Source of the DNA: Chloroflexi bacterium AL-N1
GTDB taxonomy: Bacteria > Chloroflexota > Chloroflexia > Chloroflexales > Roseiflexaceae
Assembly (NCBI GenBank): GCA_013122435.1
Contig: WYDT01000019.1
Coordinates: 78,272-142,271, forward strand
Length of the DNA: 64,000 bases
Direction of reading: 5' to 3'
Made by a program: the position numbers and the translations under genes. The notes beneath the pieces were generated by a model. It ran no database searches, was not told the DNA's origin, and worked only from the letters and a program-made list of their open reading frames with translations. Positions 46,655 to 55,114 of this stretch are shown one piece after another (the stretch's first letter is position 1; the number at the start of each line of letters is the position of its first letter).

Positions 46655-48313
46655 CTAAACATGCACCTCTTCAACAGTACCACCTTGCTTAGCTGAACGA
46701 GCAGCGGCTTCAAGCACCGCCACAACACGTGCCGAAGAGTGAGCACTCACTGCCAGTGGTTCGCCTGTCAACAGATGATTCGCAATGTTGAGATGATAGG
46801 CCGGGCGTTGTGGCTGGGGCAGCACCAACTGCTGTTCGACCATAGTGCCCGACGGATGCCGACGAGAGAGTGTAAGATGGGGTGTTGCTTCGGTCACCGG
46901 TATTTCTTCTTCCCGCACAAAGACGACGGGATCAGATTGATGTACCATAATCGAATTCCAATGACCCACAATAGCCCCTTCGGTACCCAGCAAATACCAC
47001 TTGGGTTTACGTACCGCAGCAATATCAGAATAGGTGAACTCTATCTCACGCCCATCGGTAAAACGCACCTGTGCCCGTGCCTGATCTGCATTCGTAATGT
47101 CATGCCACACACGCTTGTGTTCCGTCCCTACTACCGAAGCAGTCTGGCCAGGAAACAGGTTGAGTGCCCAATCGAGATAATGTGCGCCCCAATCATATAG
47201 TGTACCACCAGAAATAGGCTCGTGCGAGTGCCAGTAGTCACATGGGTGACCGTAATGGCCGACAAACAACTCCAGATAGAATGGTTCGCCGATCAACCCT
47301 TCGCGGATCGCCTGCTGAATCGCCAGGTAATCGACATCCCAGCGCCGATTCTGATGACAGCTCAATAAGCGCTGGTGCGTTTCGGCAGCTTGCAGCATCT
47401 GTTCCGCTTCCTGCCATGTAAAACACAACGGCTTTTCACAGATGACATGCTTCCCGGCCTGGAGCAAATCCATCGTCAGACGCGCATGGGTGTTGGGAGG
47501 CGTCGCAACGACAACCACATCCACATCGGTATCATCGATAAGTTCTTGTGCATTTTGATACACACGCACCGTTGGAAAATCGTGTTGGGCCTGTGCTCGC
47601 CGCTGGGGATTAAGATCAACAATTGCACGGAATTCCAGACCTTCGACAGACTGGATCGCTACACCATGTGCATAGCTGATCGGACCATACCCGAGCACAC
47701 CAACACCAAGCACCTGTGGTTCTACACGCCTGGTCGCCTCACGCAACATACGATAAATTACCTGTTGGAGCCGTGGATCGGCGCTATTTTGAAGGGTCAA
47801 ACACGCTGTGCGTCCATCACCCAATGTACGCATAGCTGCCAGTGTTGCTCGTTCATACTGCCACATTGTCGTTAACACTGGCTGTATCTCATCATCCACA
47901 AACGCCATGGTTTGGAACTGGTCCTGCATAAACCAGAGCGCAGGCATCCGTCGAGCTATCGGATGGGACGGATCGGCAAAGGCAACTCGTATTTCGGTAT
48001 GTGGCCCACCACAACCTAGCCGTATGCCAAAGAGCGTTTGGGTCGCCTCATTCGCAGATGGATGCAACAGGCCCAGACACGCCCCACCACGATGCACAAA
48101 ATCCGCTACCTTGTCGATAGCATCAGGTGTAAGATGGATGTTTTGAGATATCACCAACGCATCATACCTCCTAAGACGTTCTAGCATATTTGTATCACAA
48201 CCAACATCCAGCACAATATCGCGGGTTGATTGGAGATACTCTTGTAACGCAGTGGTGGACCCATCGTTTGTGGGAGTGAGAAACAACGTACGAATTGGTT
48301 GATACAACGACAT
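46655..48313 (-). CDS. Fusion of ThuA-like domain and Gfo/Idh/MocA oxidoreductase
   Basis: A 552-residue protein. The N-terminal 200 residues resemble ThuA-like class I amidotransferase folds (YDALVISQNIHLTPDAIDKVADFVHRGGACLGLLH), common in carbohydrate metabolism. The C-terminal 350 residues are a Gfo/Idh/MocA NAD(P)-dependent sugar oxidoreductase: Rossmann GVLGYGPISYAHG, VVVVATPPNTHA, and the catalytic CEKPL Lys. GGTLYDWGAHYLDWAL is the second-domain signature. It probably oxidises a sugar or inositol derivative. The gene is divergent from a sugar ABC importer, which suggests a shared substrate. The CysRS fusion gene follows by 33 bases on the same strand. Confidence 0.88.
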   Translation of the reverse strand: MSLYQPIRTLFLTPTNDGSTTALQEYLQSTRDIVLDVGCDTNMLERLRRYDALVISQNIHLTPDAIDKVADFVHRGGACLGLLHPSANEATQTLFGIRLGCGGPHTEIRVAFADPSHPIARRMPALWFMQDQFQTMAFVDDEIQPVLTTMWQYERATLAAMRTLGDGRTACLTLQNSADPRLQQVIYRMLREATRRVEPQVLGVGVLGYGPISYAHGVAIQSVEGLEFRAIVDLNPQRRAQAQHDFPTVRVYQNAQELIDDTDVDVVVVATPPNTHARLTMDLLQAGKHVICEKPLCFTWQEAEQMLQAAETHQRLLSCHQNRRWDVDYLAIQQAIREGLIGEPFYLELFVGHYGHPCDYWHSHEPISGGTLYDWGAHYLDWALNLFPGQTASVVGTEHKRVWHDITNADQARAQVRFTDGREIEFTYSDIAAVRKPKWYLLGTEGAIVGHWNSIMVHQSDPVVFVREEEIPVTEATPHLTLSRRHPSGTMVEQQLVLPQPQRPAYHLNIANHLLTGEPLAVSAHSSARVVAVLEAAARSAKQGGTVEEVHV

Positions 48314-48417
48314 GTGATGTAATCCTACTAGTTGTTTAATAAAGGGGTTTACTCATTTGTCCATTCATGGACTCTGCAGTATAGTATACGCACAGCTACG
48401 TAACAATGTGATATGTT

Positions 48418-48468
48418 GGTTGGCCCAACCCAGAAAGAGGTAGGATGACGTAATTGTAGAAGACAATT
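48418..48468. promoter_or_regulatory. Two palindromes in the divergent sugar-operon control region
   Basis: GGTTGG-C-CCAACC (48418-48430) and AATTGT-AGAAG-ACAATT (48452-48468) are perfect inverted repeats upstream of the sugar-binding lipoprotein gene and of the divergent ThuA-Gfo/Idh gene. Either may be an operator. No regulator gene is adjacent. Confidence 0.4.
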
Positions 48469-48543
48469 GGGAGCTTTATCTGTCTTTTGTTAGCATTACT
48501 GATGTATGTATCCTACCAAATGAAAAGCGTAGCAAGGATGAAA

Positions 48544-49920
48544 ATGGGATTACAAATGCTCAAACATGTACGCATCTATACGATTCTTATCCTAATCATA
48601 GGGTTGCTTGCCGCTTGCGGTGGCCCTGCTCAACCAGAACCAGAAGCTGGTTCCTCCGAAGCCGACGACACCACCACAACTGCTGAACCAGCAGCCGATG
48701 GCACAACCAACGACGATAACTCGACCATTATTCTGCGGGTGGGAACTGGCGATAGCGGCGAGGGGCTCACCCCTCATCAGGAAATTATCAGCAAGTTTGA
48801 AGAAGCCAATCCCAACATTCTCGTGCAACTCGAGGCGGTGGCTGGCAACGACTACTACGCACGTCTGTTGACGCAGGTCGCGGCTGGTGCAGCACCCGAC
48901 ATTATGCAGATCGGTGATGATGCCGTGCCAAACTTTGTCGATAGTGGCGCACTCATTTCCCTTGAGGAATACCTCAGTGGCCCGGAAAGCCTCGACTCTG
49001 CTATCTACCTTCCTGGTGTTTTTGAGCCTGGCCAGTACAACGGAGACCAATATCTACTTCCCAAGGATTACTCCCCCCTGGCCGTTTATTACAACAAAAC
49101 GCTTTTCGACGAATTCGAGGTAGCATATCCCGAAGATGGTTGGACCTGGGACGACTTTCTCGAAACAGCACAGGCGCTCACGCAGGATACCGACGACGAT
49201 GGACAGACTGACATCTGGGGATTGCAACTGCCCGGCCCCTGGACAACGGGCTTTGAATACTGGGTTGCTGCATCGGGCGGTCGCTTGATCAGTGAGGATG
49301 GCTCCACTTTTGAAGGCTTTATGGACTCACCCGAAACGATTGAAGCTGTACAATTCTATGCCGACCTCTACAACGAATACCAGGTTGCGCCACCACCCGC
49401 CGATATGAGTGCTTTTGGTGGAGGTAATAGCGAGTTCGACAATGGTACAGCGGCCATGCGTATCTTTGGGCGCTGGCCACAGTCCGGCATGCTCGAAAAC
49501 CCCAACATCGATCTGGGCGTCGTCGGTGTGCCTGTGGGCAACGAACGTGCAAATGTCTTGTTCTGGGGCGGCTTTGGCATTTCAAGCACCAGTGCCCATC
49601 CGGAAGCAGCCTGGGAGTTCCTGCGCTTCTACGCTGGTGAACAGGGTGCAGAAATATGGAAAGACTGGGCCTTGCCAGCGGTCGCATCGGTGGCTGAGGA
49701 GGCCGGTTTCAACGATGATCCTATCGAGGGTGTCTGGCTCAATGAATTGAACCACCTCGCACCACGCGCCTACACTGTGACGCCGTTCTGGGGCAATACT
49801 GCCGATCCCGCACTGCGGCAGGCATTAGAAACAGTCATTCTTGATCCCGAGGCTGATGTGGCTACCACTATGACCACCGCAGCCCAGGAGGCTCAATCTG
49901 CACTGCTCGATCAACAATAA
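48544..49920 (+). CDS. Sugar ABC transporter substrate-binding lipoprotein
   Basis: Extracellular solute-binding protein family 1 (MalE-like). The signal peptide ends in GLLAAC and is followed by a Glu/Thr-rich linker. The binding domain has FEEANPNILVQLEAV, AGAAPDIMQIGDD, YLLPKDYSPLAVYYNKTLFDE and WGGFGISSTSAHPEAAWEFLRF. It delivers a sugar to the two permeases encoded downstream. The start is set at 48544 (AAGGA about six bases before); ATG 48538 and a longer form from 48487 are possible but less likely. A hairpin after the gene probably lowers permease expression relative to the binding protein. An ATPase gene is not in the cluster. Confidence 0.93.
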   Translation: MGLQMLKHVRIYTILILIIGLLAACGGPAQPEPEAGSSEADDTTTTAEPAADGTTNDDNSTIILRVGTGDSGEGLTPHQEIISKFEEANPNILVQLEAVAGNDYYARLLTQVAAGAAPDIMQIGDDAVPNFVDSGALISLEEYLSGPESLDSAIYLPGVFEPGQYNGDQYLLPKDYSPLAVYYNKTLFDEFEVAYPEDGWTWDDFLETAQALTQDTDDDGQTDIWGLQLPGPWTTGFEYWVAASGGRLISEDGSTFEGFMDSPETIEAVQFYADLYNEYQVAPPPADMSAFGGGNSEFDNGTAAMRIFGRWPQSGMLENPNIDLGVVGVPVGNERANVLFWGGFGISSTSAHPEAAWEFLRFYAGEQGAEIWKDWALPAVASVAEEAGFNDDPIEGVWLNELNHLAPRAYTVTPFWGNTADPALRQALETVILDPEADVATTMTTAAQEAQSALLDQQ

Positions 49921-49932
49921 TGGATGTATGGA

Positions 49933-49972
49933 GTACAGAGAGCCCTAAAGAGTATCTCTGTACTTTCTTTTT
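49933..49972 (+). terminator. Partial terminator between binding-protein and permease genes
   Basis: A 9-bp stem (GTACAGAGA / TCTCTGTAC) with a 13-base loop is followed by TTTCTTTTTTC. It lies 12 bases after the lipoprotein stop and 53 bases before the first permease gene, fitting attenuation within the operon. Confidence 0.8.
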
Positions 49973-50025
49973 TCGAGAGAGTACCACTTTGATACGTTAT
50001 TTCCCACAGGCCGGATAATACATAC

Positions 50026-50958
50026 ATGATCAAACGTCGCATACTAACTTCTCGCTCACCCCAACGCGAACGAGCAATTACCCGTCGTGAAATCCTGGCC
50101 TTTTATCTGTGTATCTCGCCCTGGCTGATTGGCTTTGTAATCTTTACCCTGGGGCCAATGATCACCTCCCTGTTCATGAGTTTTACCCGCTGGGATTTAC
50201 TATCTCCTGCAGAACCAATCGGTCTTCGCAACTACGAGCGCATGTTCACTAACGATCCGCTCTTCTGGCAATCGCTGCGGGTCACGCTTATTTTTACGTT
50301 GATGTATGTCCCAACCGAGTTGATTGGCGGGTTATTGCTGGCCATCGTAATGAACCAGCGCATACGTGGTATACAGTATTTTCGCACAATCTACTATCTG
50401 CCATCAGTTCTGTCGGGCGTTGCCTTTGTTGTGGTCTGGATCTGGATTTTTCACCCAGAAGCAGGCTTAATCAATGCCACACTGGCGATCTTCGGTATCG
50501 ATGGACCACGCTGGCTGGCTGACCCGCGTACCGCGCTCAGTGCACTGTGGATGATGAGCATATGGGGGCTTGGTCGCACGGCAATCATTTATCTTGCCGG
50601 ATTGAAAACCGTTCCAAAGGAACTCCACGAAGCTGCCAGGATCGATGGCGCAAACTCAATTCAGATCTTTTTCAATGTCACAGTCCCGCTATTGACACCA
50701 ACAATCTTTTTCAATCTGGTGTTAAGTATTATTGCCACATTTCAAACCTTCACCAGCGCCTATGTCGCGACGGACGGTGGGCCACTCAACTCAACACTCT
50801 TTTTTGTGTTGTACCTTTATCGCCAAGCATTCCAACGCTTCAATATGGGCTATGCGTCGGCAATGGCGTGGGTGCTCTTCTTACTTATTCTGCTACTTAC
50901 GCTGCTGGTTGTTCGTTCAGCACGCAGTTGGGTCTACTATGAAGGAGAACGACGTTAA
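50026..50958 (+). CDS. Sugar ABC transporter permease, MalF type
   Basis: Inner-membrane permease of 310 residues with six hydrophobic helices. The binding-protein-dependent transport signature EAARIDGANSIQIFFNVTVPLLTP (EAA loop) contacts the ATPase. The N-terminus is short and basic, lacking the extra MalF periplasmic domain. It is followed 18 bases later by its partner permease. Confidence 0.93.
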   Translation: MIKRRILTSRSPQRERAITRREILAFYLCISPWLIGFVIFTLGPMITSLFMSFTRWDLLSPAEPIGLRNYERMFTNDPLFWQSLRVTLIFTLMYVPTELIGGLLLAIVMNQRIRGIQYFRTIYYLPSVLSGVAFVVVWIWIFHPEAGLINATLAIFGIDGPRWLADPRTALSALWMMSIWGLGRTAIIYLAGLKTVPKELHEAARIDGANSIQIFFNVTVPLLTPTIFFNLVLSIIATFQTFTSAYVATDGGPLNSTLFFVLYLYRQAFQRFNMGYASAMAWVLFLLILLLTLLVVRSARSWVYYEGERR

Positions 50959-50976
50959 GCGCGTCGAGTTGTGCAT

Positions 50977-51867
50977 ATGAAACAAGAACAACCACTCAAC
51001 CAGGAAACGTTGAGATACCCACAACCTCGCGTCGGGTTGCAACGACAAGCGGCATGGAAACGTCTGCTGGCCACTATCGTGGTGGTGAGCGGCGCTATTA
51101 TTTTTCTCATCCCTTTGTTGTGGATGATCTCCTCATCGTTGAAACCGGAGTATCAGATTTTTGCCGTCCCACCCCAACTCATACCCAACCCACCACGTTG
51201 GGAAAACTACCTCGAAGCACTGACCTATGTGCCGTTTGGGCGCTACACGATCAACACCACCATCATCACCATCATCACCATCATTGGCCATCTCCTGTCG
51301 TGCACGGTTGTTGCCTACGGCTTTGCGCGGCTGCGTGCACCGGGGCGAGATGCATTGTTCCTCGTGGTGCTGGCCACAATGATGCTGCCCTACCCGGTCA
51401 CGATGGTGCCACTCTACATACTGTTTAGCTCAATCGGCTGGGTCAACACCTATCTGCCACTGACCGTACCCGCGTTTTTTGGTCAGGCGTTCTACATCTT
51501 TCTCCTGCGCCAGTTCTTCCTCACCATTCCCTATGATCTCGAAGATGCTGCGCGGATCGATGGCGCCAATCTCGCGCAGTTGATCTGGTATGTGATGCTG
51601 CCATTGACACTTCCAGCGCTCGCGACAGTTGCTATTTTCACTTTTCAGGCGACATGGAACGATTTCCTACCCCCACTGATCTACCTGAACGACCAATCGC
51701 TGTACACAATTACACTTGGTCTCAGCTTCTTTCGCTCAACGTTTAACGTCAACTGGGCCTACCTAATGGCCGCCTCACTCACCACTATGCTACCCGTAGT
51801 ATTGGTTTTTCTCATCGCACAGCGCTTCTTCCTCGAAGGCATCACGCTCACGGGGATGAAGGGGTAG
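50977..51867 (+). CDS. Sugar ABC transporter permease, MalG type
   Basis: Partner permease of 296 residues with six helices and EAA loop EDAARIDGANLAQLIWYVMLPLTLP. The C-terminus ends FFLEGITLTGMKG, the typical MalG-type tail. The ATG at 50977 is preferred over a GTG six bases earlier. A shared energy-coupling ATPase such as an MsmX-type protein must be encoded elsewhere. Confidence 0.93.
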   Translation: MKQEQPLNQETLRYPQPRVGLQRQAAWKRLLATIVVVSGAIIFLIPLLWMISSSLKPEYQIFAVPPQLIPNPPRWENYLEALTYVPFGRYTINTTIITIITIIGHLLSCTVVAYGFARLRAPGRDALFLVVLATMMLPYPVTMVPLYILFSSIGWVNTYLPLTVPAFFGQAFYIFLLRQFFLTIPYDLEDAARIDGANLAQLIWYVMLPLTLPALATVAIFTFQATWNDFLPPLIYLNDQSLYTITLGLSFFRSTFNVNWAYLMAASLTTMLPVVLVFLIAQRFFLEGITLTGMKG

Positions 51868-51882
51868 ACTGCTGGTTATTTT

Positions 51883-51915
51883 AGACCTTTAAGGTTTTGC
51901 ACCCCTTAAAGGTCT
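51883..51915 (+). terminator. Perfect 12-bp hairpin after the permease operon
   Basis: AGACCTTTAAGG and CCTTAAAGGTCT form a perfect 12-bp stem with a 9-base loop, 15 bases after the stop. No T-run follows on the plus strand, so it may act as a 3' stabiliser or a dispersed palindromic word and not a full intrinsic terminator. Confidence 0.5.
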
Positions 51916-51924
51916 GGTATGGTC

Positions 51925-51953
51925 TTGACTCCCGACACGATCAGGATTATAAT
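51925..51953 (+). promoter_or_regulatory. Consensus-like sigma-70 promoter for the ArsR-type gene
   Basis: TTGACT (51925-51930) and TATAAT (51948-51953) are separated by exactly 17 bases. This is the best promoter seen in the window. Transcription would start near 51960, only about eight bases before the first ATG, so the message has a very short leader. Confidence 0.8.
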
Positions 51954-51967
51954 ATGCGTAATTGATC

Positions 51968-52417
51968 ATGTATAAATATATAAAATATATGCCATATTCA
52001 TCAACAAAACAACTCCCAACGGAAGAACCTAACAATCAAACATTGGTGGACAGCCTGCTGTCATCGCCACAACTGTCTGATGACATCGCCCGCCTCGTTG
52101 CACAAACCTTTCAGGCCCTCGCCGACCCGACCCGTGCACGTATTGTCTACGCATTGACGAAGGGCGAACACAGTGTCAGCGAACTTACGCGCATCGCTGG
52201 AGTTTCACAGTCGGCCACCTCGCACCAACTCAAAAGCCTGCGCGATCTGCGTATTGTGAAATTCCGTCGCGAGGGCACGCACATCTATTACTCGGTCGAT
52301 GATGTGCACGTTGCAGCACTCTTTCGAGAGGCACTCCACCATCTTGCACACGTCATGCACGGGCTACCCAACCACACCGAAAAGCCGGAACGCACTGCTG
52401 TTGACGTTGACACATAA
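51968..52417 (+). CDS. ArsR/SmtB-family metal-responsive repressor
   Basis: A winged-helix repressor of 149 residues. The DNA-binding core is FQALADPTRARIVYALTKGEHSVSELTRIAGVSQSATSHQLKSLRDLRIVKFRREGTHIYYSVDD. The alpha-5 helix after it (DDVHVAALFREALHHLAHVMH) carries Asp/His residues in the DxHxxxL...HxxH arrangement of SmtB/CzrA-type zinc sensors. It is 23 bases upstream of a cation efflux gene, its likely target. The first ATG (51968) has no ribosome site; ATG 51989 is an alternative. An AT-rich palindrome at the start (ATATGCCATAT) may be part of an operator. Confidence 0.9.
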   Translation: MYKYIKYMPYSSTKQLPTEEPNNQTLVDSLLSSPQLSDDIARLVAQTFQALADPTRARIVYALTKGEHSVSELTRIAGVSQSATSHQLKSLRDLRIVKFRREGTHIYYSVDDVHVAALFREALHHLAHVMHGLPNHTEKPERTAVDVDT

Positions 52418-52440
52418 CTATCGCAGAAAGGATCACCATC

Positions 52441-53511
52441 GTGGCACACACAGATAGAGATCAAGCACAACGTCACGATCATGACGAACATACCCACACC
52501 GACCATGGTCACGAGGATCACTCACATCAGCGTGGATTCCGTGGCATATTGGCAAACATTTTTCACAGCCACAGCCATGCTGTTCCGCAGGTCGACCGGG
52601 CCTTGACTGGCAGCGAACAGGGCATTCGGGCCGTCAAAATATCGCTGATCGGCCTGCTCATCACGGCGTTTCTGCAGGTCATCATTGTCGCGTTTAGTGG
52701 AAGCGTCGCATTGCTGGCAGACACCATTCACAACTTCTCCGATGGTCTCACATCGATTCCGCTGTGGATCGCCTTTGCCCTGATGCGACGCGCACCTACC
52801 CGTCGTTACACCTATGGCTGGGGACGTGCTGAAGATCTCGCCGGACTGTTCATCATCGCAATGATTGCGGTGAGTGCCGTAGTCGCTGGCTATCAGTCGA
52901 TGATACGTCTCGCCGATCCACAACCGATCCGCAACGTTAGTTGGGTTGTTGCCGCAGCTATTATTGGTTTTATTGGAAATGAAATTGTGGCACAGTACCG
53001 CATACGGATCGGGAAAGAGATCGGTAGTGCCGCTTTGATTGCTGATGGCCAGCACTCGCGTGTTGATGGCTTGACCTCGCTTGCCGTGTTGTTTGGCGCA
53101 ATGGGAACGTTGGTGGGGTGGCACCTCGCCGATCCGCTAATCGGTCTAGTCATCACGGTAGCCATCCTCTTTATTTTGCGCGACTCAGGCAAACAAATCT
53201 GGGAGCGTCTCATGGATGCCGTTGATCCTGAACTCGTCGATCAAATCGAGGAGACTGCCCAACCAATTGCTGGTGTACGCGATGTTCATAACGTGCAGGT
53301 GCGCTGGATCGGTCACCAGCTTCGCACCGAAATCCACATTGGCGTTGATGTGCACCTGAGCACGGTAGAAAGCCATACCATTGCCGAGGAAGTACGCCAT
53401 CAACTATTGCACAAACTACCAACACTTTCAGAGGCCACCATCCATGTTGATCCACGAGATGATAGCGGGCAAAACTATCATGCGCTGACGACTCACCATG
53501 CGACAGGTTAG
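52441..53511 (+). CDS. Cation diffusion facilitator (zinc/cadmium efflux)
   Basis: A 356-residue member of the CDF family that exports divalent metal in exchange for protons. The His/Asp-rich N-terminal 45 residues (HDHDEHTHTDHGHEDHSH) probably bind metal in the cytoplasm. Six helices follow with metal-site residues in LLADTIHNFSDG and ALIADGQHSRVDG (the Asp/His pairs of TM2 and TM5), then a C-terminal ferredoxin-like domain. The start is GTG with AAAGG about eight bases upstream. It forms an operon with the ArsR-type repressor. Confidence 0.93.
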   Translation: MAHTDRDQAQRHDHDEHTHTDHGHEDHSHQRGFRGILANIFHSHSHAVPQVDRALTGSEQGIRAVKISLIGLLITAFLQVIIVAFSGSVALLADTIHNFSDGLTSIPLWIAFALMRRAPTRRYTYGWGRAEDLAGLFIIAMIAVSAVVAGYQSMIRLADPQPIRNVSWVVAAAIIGFIGNEIVAQYRIRIGKEIGSAALIADGQHSRVDGLTSLAVLFGAMGTLVGWHLADPLIGLVITVAILFILRDSGKQIWERLMDAVDPELVDQIEETAQPIAGVRDVHNVQVRWIGHQLRTEIHIGVDVHLSTVESHTIAEEVRHQLLHKLPTLSEATIHVDPRDDSGQNYHALTTHHATG

Positions 53512-53540
53512 TATATTATCTGGGTGTAGTACAAAATGTA

Positions 53541-54977
53541 CTATACTTCCACCGGCACAAACTCGAATGGAGTGCTTGCGTGGGTAATGGTTACGGGTTT
53601 GCCCTGTAGAAAGTCGATCATTGCTGCTCTAACATTCGGCACATTCACCTGATCGGGTGTGGAGTGGGCTGCGCCTTCAACAATGATGTGATAATTGTTG
53701 GAGAAGCCCCTGCGTACCTCCTCCGCATTGCTTGGTGGTGTTCGGCCATCCAGCGTACCACTGATGAAGAGCGTGGCAATATCAGATTGGATTGGTGCAC
53801 GGAAGGCCGCACCGAGATCGGGATTGCCCCAGGCATCGCCGATCCATGGGAAGGGAAAATCAATCGTGTCGCCCAGTAGCGTGGTTGGCGCTTCACGCTG
53901 GATCTGCGCCAGCCGTTCAGGCGATGCACCTGATGCAGAGTCCATGTGAAATGTCATGGCGCTGCCAAACCAATCACATCGCCACGCCAGCACTTCACCG
54001 GCCAACCACGAGAAATCCCCCTGTATCATTGCGTGGTAACGGGAGGGAAGATAGGCGATAGATCGTCGACTGGCCACACCAATAGCAGTCAGATACTGCA
54101 GATCGAATGATCCAATATATACATTATCTACCTTTCCTGTGCTCTTATTTTTCACCGCCACCATTACGGGATCGCGTTCCAAGCGCTCCATGACTGAACG
54201 CATCATGTCGAGCAGATCGGGAATGACTTGGTGTAAACGAGAGTCTTGTTGAACCAATCGATTGATGTGTTCCAGATGCTGCTGGATGTTGCTCGGCAGC
54301 TTGATCGTGTGATCGGGCCCCTCAACCATGCCGACCATCACTCGTGCCAATGCATTCCGGTGACGTCTGACAGTCGCCAGCGCCAGATGTGACCCGTAAC
54401 TTGCCCCATACAAATGGACTTGTTCGTAGCCCAATGCACGTCGTAAGGCGTCGATATCGTCGGCGCTCTCCTCAGTGGTGTAGCCCGACAGATCAACGCT
54501 GCGCTCTTGCCAGAAGGCCATCGATGCGCGTGATTTTTGTCGATAGATCTCCAGGATTTCATCACGATTGCCAGGGCGATCCAGCGGAATGTCGAGCATC
54601 TCACAACTGTCGAGGCAAGGAACTGACATACCGGTGCCACGCTGATCGAGTGCAATCACGTCGCCAACCTCACGTAGCGCCGCGAGCCACGACTGGAGAC
54701 GTGCCGAGCGAAACGCCTCGATACCGGAACTACCTGGTCCTCCCGCCAGAAAAATAAGCGGTGGCCCCGGTCGCTCTGCAGTGCTTTTCAGACGTACAAA
54801 GGCAAGTTCGATCAAACGGCTGTCGGAGTTGGTGCGTTTCTCTGGGACAAGCAAGCGGCCCAGTTCGGCTGGAATACGATATGTTGGCCCACCTGCACGT
54901 GGTGGGTTGGTTTTCAAAATATAAGGGGTAAGGGTCAATGTGCCACGTAAGCCATCGTGTTGATATGTCTCACTCAT
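53541..54977 (-). CDS. TAP-like alpha/beta hydrolase (prolyl aminopeptidase type)
   Basis: A 478-residue alpha/beta-hydrolase with the oxyanion region FLAGGPGSSGIEA and an ALDQRGTGMS strand. The nucleophile elbow is LYGASYGSHLA. The C-terminal TAP-like part has ISGTLDGRTPPSNAEEV (catalytic Asp) and VEGAAHST (catalytic His). This architecture is that of tripeptidyl aminopeptidase/prolyl iminopeptidase relatives. No signal peptide is visible, so it is likely cytoplasmic. It is convergent with the CDF gene and its stop lies in a weak hairpin (TAGTAC / GTACTA, 53527-53543). Confidence 0.88.
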   Translation of the reverse strand: MSETYQHDGLRGTLTLTPYILKTNPPRAGGPTYRIPAELGRLLVPEKRTNSDSRLIELAFVRLKSTAERPGPPLIFLAGGPGSSGIEAFRSARLQSWLAALREVGDVIALDQRGTGMSVPCLDSCEMLDIPLDRPGNRDEILEIYRQKSRASMAFWQERSVDLSGYTTEESADDIDALRRALGYEQVHLYGASYGSHLALATVRRHRNALARVMVGMVEGPDHTIKLPSNIQQHLEHINRLVQQDSRLHQVIPDLLDMMRSVMERLERDPVMVAVKNKSTGKVDNVYIGSFDLQYLTAIGVASRRSIAYLPSRYHAMIQGDFSWLAGEVLAWRCDWFGSAMTFHMDSASGASPERLAQIQREAPTTLLGDTIDFPFPWIGDAWGNPDLGAAFRAPIQSDIATLFISGTLDGRTPPSNAEEVRRGFSNNYHIIVEGAAHSTPDQVNVPNVRAAMIDFLQGKPVTITHASTPFEFVPVEV

Positions 54978-55061
54978 AGTGTCCTCCCGTACAAAAGATA
55001 TGCACGGGAGAAGTATAGCATTGAATAGAGAGAAAGCCGCAAGCTAGGTAATGTAATAAAA

Positions 55062-55091
55062 AGAGCGATCACGCACATCCATGATCGCTCT
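55062..55091 (-). terminator. Intrinsic terminator after the SPFH operon
   Basis: On the minus strand a perfect 10-bp stem (AGAGCGATCA / TGATCGCTCT) with a 10-base loop is followed by TTTTTATT, about 23 bases past the stop of the second SPFH gene. Confidence 0.9.
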
Positions 55092-55114
55092 TCTGACTAT
55101 ATACTCATAGTCTG

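Noticed and set aside
51241..51290. Low-complexity ATCACC-type repeat inside the second permease gene
   Set aside because: It is coding sequence for a Thr/Ile-rich helix (INTTIITIITIIG) and needs no other explanation.
53527..53543. Terminator between the convergent CDF and hydrolase genes
   Set aside because: The stem is only six bases and overlaps the hydrolase stop codon, with no T-run on either strand.
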